Notes under the pieces: model-generated
Told to the model about the DNA's origin: nothing
The model's input: only the letters and a program-made list of their open reading frames with translations
Database searches by the model: none
Assembly: GCA_025359505.1 (NCBI GenBank)
Contig: JANYHH010000057.1
Span: 62,001-126,000 of the forward strand
Direction of reading: 5' to 3'
DNA from: Deinococcales bacterium
GTDB taxonomy: Bacteria; Deinococcota; Deinococci; Deinococcales; JAAFIG01
DNA: 64,000 bases
In this document: piece after piece, positions 45,148 through 53,430 of the stretch
Position numbering within the stretch: position 1 is the first letter of the stretch
Layout: each line of letters begins with the position of its first letter
Translations under genes and position numbers: made by a program

Positions 45148-46512
45148 ATGGCTGATTACGCGATTCGCGGGGAGATCGTTACTGAAGCGGGTGTGCTGCA
45201 CGATGCTTACCTGACCGTGCGGGGCGAAAAAATCAGCGGTATCTCGAGCGACGCGCCAGACGGTCTCGAGGTGATGGATTCAAGCGGCTGCTACGTGCTG
45301 CCCGGCGGCGTGGACGCGCACGTTCACAGCAACTCGAGTCTCGTCAATCCCGAGGGTTGGACGCGGATCACGCAGTGCGCGGCCGCCGGCGGCGTGACGA
45401 CCATCACCGATATGCCGTATGACTCGCCCGTGCCGACGACGACAGCGGCGCGGTTGCTGGCGAAGGTTGCCGCCCTCGAGCGTGAAGGCGTGGTGGACGT
45501 GGCGCTGTACGGCACGGTGCAGAAATTTGGCGGCGCGGCGCAGGTGGCAGGGCTAGTCAATGCTGGGGCGTGTGCGCTCAAATTATCCACCTATGAAACC
45601 GATCCAGAGCGCTTCCCGAAGATCACTGATCTCGAGATCACGCGAATCTTCGATGCGCTCGCCGAGCTGCCCAACGGCAGAAACGTTCCCGTGGCGTTTC
45701 ACGCCGAGAACATGGAACTGGTCGACGCGCTGGTCGCGGAGTTGCGCCCGCTCGGTGAGGGCGACGGAATTTTGCACGCGCAGAGCCGCCCGGAGTTGTC
45801 GGAGATCACCGATGTTTACAAGTTGCTCGAGTTGGCGCGGGGCAGAGACGTGCATCTGCACATCGCGCATCTGACCGTGCCGCACATCTTCGAGGTGCTT
45901 GAAGCCGCTCGAGCCGATGGGATTCACGTGACGGCTGAGACCTGCATTCACTATTTGATGCTCACTGAGAGCGAGTTGACCCGGCAGCGCGGTTTTGCGA
46001 AGTGCAACCCGCCGCTCAGATCGAGCCAGACGCGGGAAGGCTTGTGGCAGCAGTTGCTCGAGGGGCGAATTGAGTTCGTCACGACCGATCACGCGCCTTG
46101 GTCGCCGGAGCTTAAAAACCGACCTAATATTTTTGACAACAAATCCGGTCTGCCCGGTTTGGAGACGCTACTGCCGCTGCTGATGAGCGCGGGTGTGCTC
46201 GAGCGCGGGTTATCACTCGAGCGTTTCGCCTTGCTGACCGCGACCAATCCGGCGAAATGGGCGAATTTGTACCCGCAAAAGGGAGCGCTGCGGGTCGGGG
46301 CGGACGCGGATGTCGTGATTTTCGATCCTCGAGTTTCGCATACAATCAAGGCATCGGACTCGTACAGCATCGCGCAGCACAGCGTTTACGAGGGCTTAGA
46401 GCTGCGCGGTAAAATTGTGCGGACGATCGCACGGGGTGAAACGGTTTTTGACGGCTCGAGCGTCGTTGGACAGGCGGGGCGGGCGCGGTTCGTGCGTCCG
46501 CAGTTCACGTGA
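45148..46512 (+). CDS. Cyclic amidohydrolase, probable hydantoin-5-propionate amidohydrolase
   Basis: 454 residues of the dihydropyrimidinase/allantoinase group. Zinc ligands are D57-x-H58-x-H60 in LPGGVDAHVHSNS, the carbamylated lysine K145 in ACALKLSTYE, the histidines in VPVAFHAEN and VHLHIAHLT, and the aspartate in FVTTDHAPWSPE. These enzymes hydrolyse a cyclic amide in hydantoin-like rings. The next gene is an N-carbamoyl amino-acid hydrolase, and the urocanase and lyase homologs follow. A hydantoin, not allantoin, is therefore the likely substrate: hydantoin-5-propionate opened to N-carbamoyl-glutamate. The database name may be allantoinase or hydantoinase. Confidence 0.75.
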   Translation: MADYAIRGEIVTEAGVLHDAYLTVRGEKISGISSDAPDGLEVMDSSGCYVLPGGVDAHVHSNSSLVNPEGWTRITQCAAAGGVTTITDMPYDSPVPTTTAARLLAKVAALEREGVVDVALYGTVQKFGGAAQVAGLVNAGACALKLSTYETDPERFPKITDLEITRIFDALAELPNGRNVPVAFHAENMELVDALVAELRPLGEGDGILHAQSRPELSEITDVYKLLELARGRDVHLHIAHLTVPHIFEVLEAARADGIHVTAETCIHYLMLTESELTRQRGFAKCNPPLRSSQTREGLWQQLLEGRIEFVTTDHAPWSPELKNRPNIFDNKSGLPGLETLLPLLMSAGVLERGLSLERFALLTATNPAKWANLYPQKGALRVGADADVVIFDPRVSHTIKASDSYSIAQHSVYEGLELRGKIVRTIARGETVFDGSSVVGQAGRARFVRPQFT

Positions 46513-46522
46513 AGGTCAACAC

Positions 46523-47743
46523 GTGAAAATCAATGCAGAGCGCTTTCTGGCGCGGTTCGCGGCGTTGTCCGCGCTCACCGTGCAACCGCCGTTCACGCGC
46601 CGAGCCTTTACTCCAACCTATCTCGAGGGTCGAATGTGGCTCAATGCTCAGATGCTCGAGGCGGGATTGAGCGTTGCATTGGACGCGGGCGCGAACCTGA
46701 TCGGGCGGCGCGAGGGGACGCGCTCGAGTCGCGCTTTGGTGACGGGATCGCACATTGATACGGTCGTCGGTGGCGGGCGCTTTGATGGAATCTTGGGCGT
46801 GTTATCAGCGCTCGAGGCCGCCCAGACATTGGCGGATCACGATGTGCAACTGCACCACGCCCTCGAGATCGTGGATTTTTTGAGCGAAGAACCCAGCGAT
46901 TACGGCGCAAGCTGTATCGGTTCGCGCTCGTGGGCGGGCACGCTGTCTGGCGCGATGCTCAAAGCGACGAACGGGGTAGGGGAGACCCTGAGCGCCGCGA
47001 TCGATCGCATGGGCGGAGATGCTTTGCAACTGGGAACGCCACTGCGCTCGAGCGACCAGCTTGTCGCGTATGTTGAGCTGCACATCGAGCAGGGCAGGGT
47101 ACTGGAATCAGTCGGCGCGGACGTTGGTGAGGTCACGGGGATCGTGGCGATTCAGCGCTTTGAATTGGTGTTCACGGGTCGCGCCGACCACGCGGGCACG
47201 ACGCCGATGCTGATGCGCTCGGACGCACTGGTCGCCGCGTCGCGCTTCACCGCAAATTTAAGTGATGCAGCGCGGCTCGAGGCTGGGATCGTCGCCACGG
47301 TCGGGCGGCTGGCGGTAGCGCCCAACAACTCCAATGTCGTGCCGGGCAGCGTGCGCCTGACTTTTGAAGCGCGGTCGCTCGAGGTGGCAAGACTCGAGGT
47401 GTTCTGCGGTTCAGCCCTCGAGCTGGCCCGTGACGCGGCACGACTCGAGAGCGTCAGGCTCGAGTCGACGCAGGTTTCGACCGCCGCGCCGCTGATCGCT
47501 GACGCTCGCGTCCGCGCCGCGATTCGGCATGCGGCTCAGGGCGTGCATTGCCTAGCGTTGCCGAGCGGCGCGGGTCACGACGCGATGCAGGTTGGGAGAT
47601 TATGTCCGGCGGGCATGATTTTCGTCCCGTGTGAGGGTGGGCGCAGCCACTCGCAGGACGAGTTCAGCACACCCGCGCAGCTCGTGATCGGCGCTCAGGT
47701 GCTGCTCAACACGATCCTCGAGCTTGATCGCGTTTTTGCGTGA
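46523..47743 (+). CDS. M20 amidase, probable N-carbamoyl-L-glutamate amidohydrolase
   Basis: About 406 residues from the GTG at 46523, ten bases behind the previous stop; the ORF-track start lies inside that gene. Metal-binding motifs are VTGSHIDTVVGGGRFDGILG (H78, D88) and the EE pair in IVDFLSEEPSDYG, with VELHIEQGRVLE and FTGRADHAGTTPMLMRSDAL, typical of HyuC/AllC-type carbamoylases. It removes the carbamoyl group as CO2 and ammonia. Paired with the hydantoinase-like enzyme it would release L-glutamate from hydantoin-5-propionate. Confidence 0.8.
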   Translation: MKINAERFLARFAALSALTVQPPFTRRAFTPTYLEGRMWLNAQMLEAGLSVALDAGANLIGRREGTRSSRALVTGSHIDTVVGGGRFDGILGVLSALEAAQTLADHDVQLHHALEIVDFLSEEPSDYGASCIGSRSWAGTLSGAMLKATNGVGETLSAAIDRMGGDALQLGTPLRSSDQLVAYVELHIEQGRVLESVGADVGEVTGIVAIQRFELVFTGRADHAGTTPMLMRSDALVAASRFTANLSDAARLEAGIVATVGRLAVAPNNSNVVPGSVRLTFEARSLEVARLEVFCGSALELARDAARLESVRLESTQVSTAAPLIADARVRAAIRHAAQGVHCLALPSGAGHDAMQVGRLCPAGMIFVPCEGGRSHSQDEFSTPAQLVIGAQVLLNTILELDRVFA

Positions 47744-47786
47744 TTTCTCGAGCTGAGAATTTATTGAATGCGTGAACCACAAACCG

Positions 47787-47813
47787 TAGGGGCGAGCGGC
47801 CGCTCGCCCCTGC
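47787..47813. repeat. GTAGGGGCG-type intergenic palindrome, copy 9
   Basis: GTAGGGGCGAGCGGCCGCTC then GCCCCTG. The core AGCGGCCGCT equals that of copy 3. It lies in the 177-base gap that separates the two hydrolases from the urocanase gene. Confidence 0.8.
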
Positions 47814-47920
47814 CACCGCGCCGCCCCATTCCAACTCGGCGTGAAGTCTCGAGGGCGACAGTTCCGTACATCCCAGACGGGTTAGATTAACCAGACTTTC
47901 AACGAAGGAGCATTCCACGC

Positions 47921-49639
47921 ATGACACAGGCAACCCTCGAGTCCATCCCCATTCCTACCCCAACGCTCGAGCGCCCGATCGTCGCGCAGCGCGGGGGCAC
48001 ACTCCGCACGAAAAGCTGGCGCACCGAAGGGCTGCTGCGGATGCTCGAGAACGTCTTGGAAGTCGGCGAAAACCCACGCAATCTGGTCGTGTACGCCGCG
48101 CTGGGCAAAGCCGCGCGGGACTGGGCGTCCTACGAGCGCATCCGCAAGGCGTTGATTGAGCTGGCCGACGACGAGACGCTGATGATTCAGTCGGGCAAAC
48201 CAATTGGCGTATTTCAAACGCACGCTGGCGCACCGAGGGTGCTACTGGCGAACTCCAATTTGGTGGGGCGCTGGGCGACGACCGAACACTTTTACGAGTT
48301 GTACGCCAAGGGCAAGATCGCGTGGGGTGGGCTGACGGCTGGGTGTTGGCAGTACATCGGCTTTCAGGGCGTGTTGCAAGGAACCTTTGAGACGTTCGGA
48401 GCGCTGGCTCGAGTCGAGTTTGGCGTGGACGACCTGCGCGGGCGGCTGGTGGTGACGGCTGGCTTGGGCGGCATGGGCAGCGCTCAACCGTTGGCGCTGA
48501 CGATGTTGCACGCGGTGAGCATCACGGCTGAAGTCAGCGCGACTCGGGCGTTGGCGCGGCGCGATGCGGGGCTGGTGCAGCACGTCACGAGTGACCTCGA
48601 AGAGGCGCTAAAAATTGCGCTCGAGGCGAGGGACAGGGGAGAAGCGTGCAGCGTTGCATGGATCGGGAATGCGGTCACGCTGCTCGAGACGTTACTCGAG
48701 CGCGGGATCAAGCCCGATGTCGTGACCGACATGACCAGCGCCCACGATGCGCTGCACGGGTACGTGCCGCAGGGTGTGACGCTCGAGGAAGCGGCGGTGT
48801 TGCGCGAGTCGTTTCCGGAGCGCTTGGTGCAGCACAGCCGCGACAGCATGGTGCGGCACGTGCAATTGATGCTCGAGCATCGTGATCGCGGCAGCATCGT
48901 TTTTGATTACGGCAATAACTTGCGCTCCCAAGCCAGAGATCACGGCTTTCCGCAAGCGTTCGAGATCAAGGTGTTCACTGAAAGCTACCTGCGCGATTTA
49001 TTCGCTCGAGGCATTGGGCCGTTCAGGTGGGTGGCGCTGAGCGGCGATCCGGCCGACATCCGCTGGACGGACGCCCTGTTGGAGCGCTTGTATCCAGATC
49101 ATGCCAACATTCAGCGCTGGATCGCGGCGGCGCGGGCCCACGTGCCGTTTCAGGGACTGGCGGCTCGCACCGCGTGGCTCGGACACGGGCAGCGCACGCA
49201 AGTTGCATTGGAGATCAACGTGGCTGTCGCTCGAGGGGACTTGAGCGCCCCAGTCGCTTTCAGCCGCGATCATTTGGACGCGGGGTCGATGGCGCACCCG
49301 AACATCATGACAGAGAATTTGAAGGATGGGACTGACGCGGTGGCGGACTGGCCGATCCTCAACGCGCTGCTGCTGACCTCGAGTGGGGCTGATCTGGTGG
49401 CCGTGCATTCGGGCGGTGGCGGCTACGCGGGGTACATGACCAGCGCGGGCGTGACGACCATTGCCGATGGTAGCGCGGATGCGGCTGAGCGCTTGAAGCG
49501 CGTGATGAACAACGACACGGGCTGGGGCGTGCTGCGTTACGCCGACGCTGGGTATGAGGCTTCGATCCAAACGGCAACGGAGGCTGGGCTGCAAGCGCTC
49601 GGACTCGAGGTCGACGCGGTGAACGAGGGGAGACCATGA
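47921..49639 (+). CDS. Urocanase (HutU) family hydratase, probable thiourocanate hydratase
   Basis: 572 residues aligned with urocanate hydratase over the whole length. The start KSWRTEGLLRMLENVLEVGE, the NAD-binding VTAGLGGMGSAQPLALTM, VVTDMTSAHDALHGY, PFRWVALSGDPADIRWTD and SRDHLDAGSMAHPN are all recognisable. Two strongly conserved places differ. The active-site cysteine motif ARICW is ARTAW (415-419), and HHGGGVGMG is HSGGGGYAGY (496-505). A changed substrate is likely, and thiourocanate fits the neighbours. GAAGGAG precedes the ATG. Overlaps the DUF917 gene by four bases. Automatic annotation will probably call it hutU. Confidence 0.8.
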   Translation: MTQATLESIPIPTPTLERPIVAQRGGTLRTKSWRTEGLLRMLENVLEVGENPRNLVVYAALGKAARDWASYERIRKALIELADDETLMIQSGKPIGVFQTHAGAPRVLLANSNLVGRWATTEHFYELYAKGKIAWGGLTAGCWQYIGFQGVLQGTFETFGALARVEFGVDDLRGRLVVTAGLGGMGSAQPLALTMLHAVSITAEVSATRALARRDAGLVQHVTSDLEEALKIALEARDRGEACSVAWIGNAVTLLETLLERGIKPDVVTDMTSAHDALHGYVPQGVTLEEAAVLRESFPERLVQHSRDSMVRHVQLMLEHRDRGSIVFDYGNNLRSQARDHGFPQAFEIKVFTESYLRDLFARGIGPFRWVALSGDPADIRWTDALLERLYPDHANIQRWIAAARAHVPFQGLAARTAWLGHGQRTQVALEINVAVARGDLSAPVAFSRDHLDAGSMAHPNIMTENLKDGTDAVADWPILNALLLTSSGADLVAVHSGGGGYAGYMTSAGVTTIADGSADAAERLKRVMNNDTGWGVLRYADAGYEASIQTATEAGLQALGLEVDAVNEGRP

Positions 49640-50757
49640 GGACATTGACGCATGAAGATGTCGAAGCCGCCTGTCTCGGCGGTGGGGTCTACGCCTGCGG
49701 CGGCGGCGGTTGGCTGGATCACGGCTTGCAGAACGGGCATCTGGCGGTCACGCTCGGTCGTCCCAAACTGATGAGCATCGACGAGATTCCGCAGCACGGC
49801 TTGATCGTCACGATCAGCGCGATTGGTGCGCCCGCGTCGGACGATTTCGAGATGTTCCCCAAGGATTACATCAAAGCCTTTGAACTCGTGCGCGACGCGG
49901 CCCTCGAGCTGACTGGCTTACCCGTCGTCGGTGTGATGAACGCGCAGAACGGCTATTCCTCGAGTGTCAACTCTTGGATGCCGGCTGCGGCTTGCGATCT
50001 GCCAGTCGTGGACGCGGCGGGCGATGTGCGGGCCCACCCGACGATCAAGCTTGGCGCTTTTGGTTACGCGGACGACCCGCTGTTCAGGACGGTGCAGGCG
50101 GTCGTCGGCGGCAAGCGCGACCTCGGCGCTTACCTTGAGGTCGTCGCCAAGGGCAGTCTGTTTCGCACCAGCAACATTTTGCGGGCTGCCAGCGTGCAGA
50201 GCGGCGGTTTCATCGCCAGCGCTCGGCTGCCGCTACCTGTGCCAGCAGTTCGCGCTCGAGCGGCCCTCGGGGCGATCACCTGCGCTCTGGATTTGGGGCA
50301 CGCGATGATGGCGGCCGACGGCGCTCGAGCCAAGCTCTCGGCAGTCGTGCAGGTTACAGGCGGCGAGATCGTGCTCGAGGGTGAGGTCACGGCCGCCAGC
50401 CTTCGCACCGATGGCGGTTTCGATCACGCACGGTACAGCGTGACCTCGAGTGGCAAGTCCTCGAGTGGCAAGTCCTCGAGTGCTGGGCGCGAAGCGAAGC
50501 TGTACCTGATGAACGAGTTCATGGCGATGGACGTGAGCGGGGAACGCGTGACGACCTTTCCCGATACGATCAGCGTCTTTGATGCAATGACTGGCTTGCC
50601 TCTAAAATCTGGCGAGATCAAGGTTGGCATGAACGTCGCGGTGCTGGTCGTGCCCTACCAGAAACTGCCCGTCAGTCGCGGCGTCTTGGATAAAAGCGCT
50701 TACCCTGAACTTGAGGCTGCATTGGGGATTGAACTGATGAGGTACATCTTTTTATGA
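49636..50757 (+). CDS. DUF917 family protein, candidate thiohydantoin desulfhydrase
   Basis: 373 residues. MRTLTHEDVEAACLGGGVYA, CGGGGWLDHG, ISAIGAPASDDFEMFPKDYI, VGVMNAQNGYSSSVNSWMPA and the final GMNVAVLVVPYQKLPVSRGV fit DUF917. By elimination it would perform the desulfuration of 3-(5-oxo-2-thioxoimidazolidin-4-yl)propionate to hydantoin-5-propionate. That is an inference from position between the urocanase-like and lyase-like genes. A 15-base CTCGAG repeat inserts SSGKSSSGKSSSAG near residue 275. Overlaps the upstream gene by ATGA. Confidence 0.75.
   Translation: MRTLTHEDVEAACLGGGVYACGGGGWLDHGLQNGHLAVTLGRPKLMSIDEIPQHGLIVTISAIGAPASDDFEMFPKDYIKAFELVRDAALELTGLPVVGVMNAQNGYSSSVNSWMPAAACDLPVVDAAGDVRAHPTIKLGAFGYADDPLFRTVQAVVGGKRDLGAYLEVVAKGSLFRTSNILRAASVQSGGFIASARLPLPVPAVRARAALGAITCALDLGHAMMAADGARAKLSAVVQVTGGEIVLEGEVTAASLRTDGGFDHARYSVTSSGKSSSGKSSSAGREAKLYLMNEFMAMDVSGERVTTFPDTISVFDAMTGLPLKSGEIKVGMNVAVLVVPYQKLPVSRGVLDKSAYPELEAALGIELMRYIFL
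50445..50486 (+). repeat. In-frame 15-bp CTCGAG tandem repeat in the DUF917 gene
   Basis: CTCGAGTGGCAAGTC occurs twice in a row (50445-50459 and 50460-50474) and starts a third time. It encodes repeated SSGKS in a probable surface loop. Confidence 0.9.
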
Positions 50758-50767
50758 AGCGACATCC

Positions 50768-52336
50768 ATGACTCCGAGTCGTCCTCCGATCGCCCTAGAT
50801 CAAGGCTTAAGCTTGCGCGAACTGGTGCGCGTTTCCAAAGGCGCGAAGCTCGAGCTGTCCCGCGCCGCATGGCAGCGAGTGCGCGATGCGCGGGGCGTGA
50901 TCGAGCGCGTTTTAGAGTCTCGAGTGCCGACGTATGGCTTGAACACGGGCTTAGGGAGTTTGAAAAAATACGTGATTTCAGAATCGCAGATCGCGGATTT
51001 CAACGCCGATATCGTGATGGCCCACGCGGTCAGCGTGTCGGCGCGGCCCTTGGAGCAAAATGAGGTGCGGGCCGTGATGGCCGCTCGAGTCAGCGGGCTG
51101 GCGCAGGGCGGCAGTGGCGTGCGAACCGAAATGGTCGAGTTGCTGGTGGCGATGCTGAATGCGGGCGTTCACCCCGTCGTTCACAGTGAAAACGCGTCGA
51201 TGGGCGAATCGGACTTGGCGCAGATGGCGCAGATTGGCTTGGTGCTGATTGGCAAGGGCCGGGCCGTCGTCTGGGGCGAGGAGCTGAGTGGGAAAGAGGC
51301 CTTGGAGCGGGCGGGTCTCGAGCCGCTCCAGTTGAAAGCCAAGGAGGGTTTGGGGCTGATCTCTTCAAACGCCTGCACGATCGGCGTGGGCGGGCTGGCG
51401 ATGCGCGACGCGACGCAGTTGCTGGACGCGTTCGACATCGCAGCGGCGATGAGCTTCGAGGGTTTCGCCGCCAACCTCGGCACGCTCGATCCGGCCGTTT
51501 TAGCCGCTCGACCGTTTCAGGGGCAGCAGCGGCGCGGCGCTCACCTGCGCGAATTGCTGAGCGGTAGCGCTCTGTGGGCAGCGCCGCGCAGCTTGCAAGA
51601 CCCGCTGTCGTTTCGCTGCGTGCCGCAAGTTCACGGCGCGTGCTGCGACGCGCTGGCTTACGCCGCTGGGCAGATCGAAATGATGCTGAACGCCCGCACG
51701 GACAGTCCGCTGGTCGTCGCGCAGGACGATTCGATCATCGCCAACGGCAATTTCGAGAGCACGCCATTGGCGCTGGCCTTCGATACGATTCGGCTGGCGC
51801 TGCACCGCGTGATGGTGATGAGTTCGCAGCGCAGCAATAAACTGCTGTGGAGCGACTTTAGCGGTCTGCCGACGGCGCTGGCGGATCAGCACAACGCCCG
51901 GCGCGGCATGACGTTCAACACGATCTCGAGGGCTTTGGCGACGATTGTGGCCAAAGCCTACTCGTACTGCCTGCCCTCGAGCCTGTCGTACACGCCGCAG
52001 GTCACGGAAGGCAGCGACGATTACGCCAGCATGGCTCCGCTGTCCTTAGAGCATTTGCGTAAACTGATGCGTTTGATGCGCTCGGCGCTGGCCATTGAGC
52101 TGCTGTACGCCTGCCACGCAATAGAACTGCGCGGCGTGGTCGGTGCGCTCTCGCCGGCTTTGGAGCGCGTGCGGGCTTGGGTGATGGACAAAGCGGTGAC
52201 GCTCGAGGACAACGCGGTGCTGTCGGAGTTCATGGCAAGCATTGATCTCGAGGAGCTTTTAGAGCTGTCACGGACGCCAATCAGTGCTGAGGCTGATGTG
52301 GTAAACTCATCAGCGCTCGAGGGAGTCGTCGCCTGA
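50768..52336 (+). CDS. Aromatic amino acid lyase family enzyme lacking the MIO triad, probable ergothionase
   Basis: 522 residues with the full histidine ammonia-lyase fold. Family motifs kept are VPTYGLNTGLGSLKK (catalytic tyrosine Y56), RSLQDPLSFRCVPQVHG (277-290) and EGSDDYASMAPLSLEHL. The place where HutH has GASGD, the Ala-Ser-Gly that cyclises to MIO, reads SMGESDLA (144-151), so MIO cannot form in the usual way. The QDPYS tyrosine is leucine. Ergothionase is an MIO-free member of this family that eliminates trimethylamine from ergothioneine, and the neighbours supply the remaining steps. Automatic annotation will probably say histidine ammonia-lyase. Confidence 0.8.
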   Translation: MTPSRPPIALDQGLSLRELVRVSKGAKLELSRAAWQRVRDARGVIERVLESRVPTYGLNTGLGSLKKYVISESQIADFNADIVMAHAVSVSARPLEQNEVRAVMAARVSGLAQGGSGVRTEMVELLVAMLNAGVHPVVHSENASMGESDLAQMAQIGLVLIGKGRAVVWGEELSGKEALERAGLEPLQLKAKEGLGLISSNACTIGVGGLAMRDATQLLDAFDIAAAMSFEGFAANLGTLDPAVLAARPFQGQQRRGAHLRELLSGSALWAAPRSLQDPLSFRCVPQVHGACCDALAYAAGQIEMMLNARTDSPLVVAQDDSIIANGNFESTPLALAFDTIRLALHRVMVMSSQRSNKLLWSDFSGLPTALADQHNARRGMTFNTISRALATIVAKAYSYCLPSSLSYTPQVTEGSDDYASMAPLSLEHLRKLMRLMRSALAIELLYACHAIELRGVVGALSPALERVRAWVMDKAVTLEDNAVLSEFMASIDLEELLELSRTPISAEADVVNSSALEGVVA

Positions 52337-52426
52337 AAAGTTGTACGCCTCGACACAGGCACATTTGGCTAAGGAACGGTTTAATTGCAGTCGCAGGTTT
52401 ATCTTGCCGCTCAAGAGGAGTTCACC

Positions 52427-53344
52427 ATGAAAAAAGCCGTGATCGCCGTCGCTGGAATCGCTGTGCTGGCCCTAGGACTCGCCACCGCCCAAACCCCAAA
52501 AGTCGTGACCATCGGCTCTAAGGTGGACACCGAAGGCGCGTTGCTGTGCCAGATGACCAAGCAACTCTTGGAAAGTAAGGGCTACAAGGTCACGGATCGG
52601 TGCAGCACCGGCACGACGCCCGTCGTGCGTAAAGCTCTGAAAGAGGGCGAGATCGACATGTACCCCGAGTACACCGGCTCGGCCGCGTATTTCCCGGAGT
52701 ACAAAGACGCGAAGTTCAGTACCAATGACGCCAGAGCATTGTTCGTGCAAGTCAAAACGCTCGAGGCTTCAAACGGCGTCGTCTGGCTGAACCCAGCCCC
52801 CGCCAACAACACGTGGGCGTTGGCTGTGCCGAAGAAGCTGGCCACGGCTGAGAACCTCAAAACCATCGCCGATTTCGCCCGGTATGTCAATGCGGGTAAA
52901 ACCGTCAAACTGGCCGCTAGCCAAGAGTTTGTCGACCGCGACGACGCGCTGAAAGCCTTTGAAAAAGTGTACGGTTTCAAGCTCAAAACCGAGCAACTGC
53001 TGATCCTCCCCGGTGGCAACACCACGCAGACCCAGACGGCCGCGTCGCAAGGCACAAGCGGCGTCAATTTTGCGATGGCGTATGGCACGGACGGCGCAAT
53101 CGGTGCGCTCGGACTGGTCGCGCTGACCGACCCGAAGGGTGCAGTCGCCGTGTACCAGCCAGCGATCACCGTGCGTAAAGTTGTGGCTGACAAAAACCGC
53201 GATCTGGGCAGCATCATCAATCCAGTCTTCGCCAAGCTGACCGAAAGCGTGCTGTCGGATTTGAACGGCAAGATCGCCGTCGGCGGGTTGAGCGCCACCA
53301 AAGTCGCGGGCGATTACCTGCGCTCCAGCGGCGCGATCAAGTAA
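52427..53344 (+). CDS. Quaternary-amine/betaine-type ABC transporter substrate-binding protein
   Basis: About 305 residues from the ATG at 52427, which has AGAGGAG upstream. A signal peptide (MKKAVIAVAGIAVLALGLAT) is followed by VVTIGSKVDTEGALLCQMTK, VVRKALKEGEIDMYPEYTGS (the DMYPEYTG motif of OpuC/YehZ proteins) and GGLSATKVAGDYLRSSGAIK. This family binds trimethylammonium compounds, and ergothioneine importers of the EgtU type belong to the same fold. With an ergothionase-like gene next door, ergothioneine is the best ligand guess. CTCGAG is nearly absent. A terminator follows. Confidence 0.85.
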   Translation: MKKAVIAVAGIAVLALGLATAQTPKVVTIGSKVDTEGALLCQMTKQLLESKGYKVTDRCSTGTTPVVRKALKEGEIDMYPEYTGSAAYFPEYKDAKFSTNDARALFVQVKTLEASNGVVWLNPAPANNTWALAVPKKLATAENLKTIADFARYVNAGKTVKLAASQEFVDRDDALKAFEKVYGFKLKTEQLLILPGGNTTQTQTAASQGTSGVNFAMAYGTDGAIGALGLVALTDPKGAVAVYQPAITVRKVVADKNRDLGSIINPVFAKLTESVLSDLNGKIAVGGLSATKVAGDYLRSSGAIK

Positions 53345-53358
53345 ATCCACTTTTAACG

Positions 53359-53391
53359 CGGGGGCAAGCTTTTTGCCCCCGATTTTTTTTT
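53359..53391 (+). terminator. Intercistronic terminator between binding-protein and permease genes
   Basis: CGGGGGCAA and TTGCCCCCG form a nine-base-pair stem with a five-base loop (GCTTT), followed by A and nine T. It should reduce read-through into the permease genes and favour excess binding protein. Confidence 0.9.
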
Positions 53392-53430
53392 AGCTCATCA
53401 CCGCGTCGCTTGCAGGTTTTGGGGGAAAAC

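Noticed and set aside
45148-47743. Allantoin degradation pair
   Set aside because: The enzyme families would allow it, but no other ureide gene is present, and the linked genes all fit a hydantoin-5-propionate route better.
47921-52336. Ordinary histidine utilisation (hutU plus hutH)
   Set aside because: No hutI or hutG is present, the lyase lacks the MIO triad, the urocanase lacks its active-site cysteine, and hydantoin- and carbamoyl-hydrolysing enzymes plus a trimethylammonium importer are linked instead.
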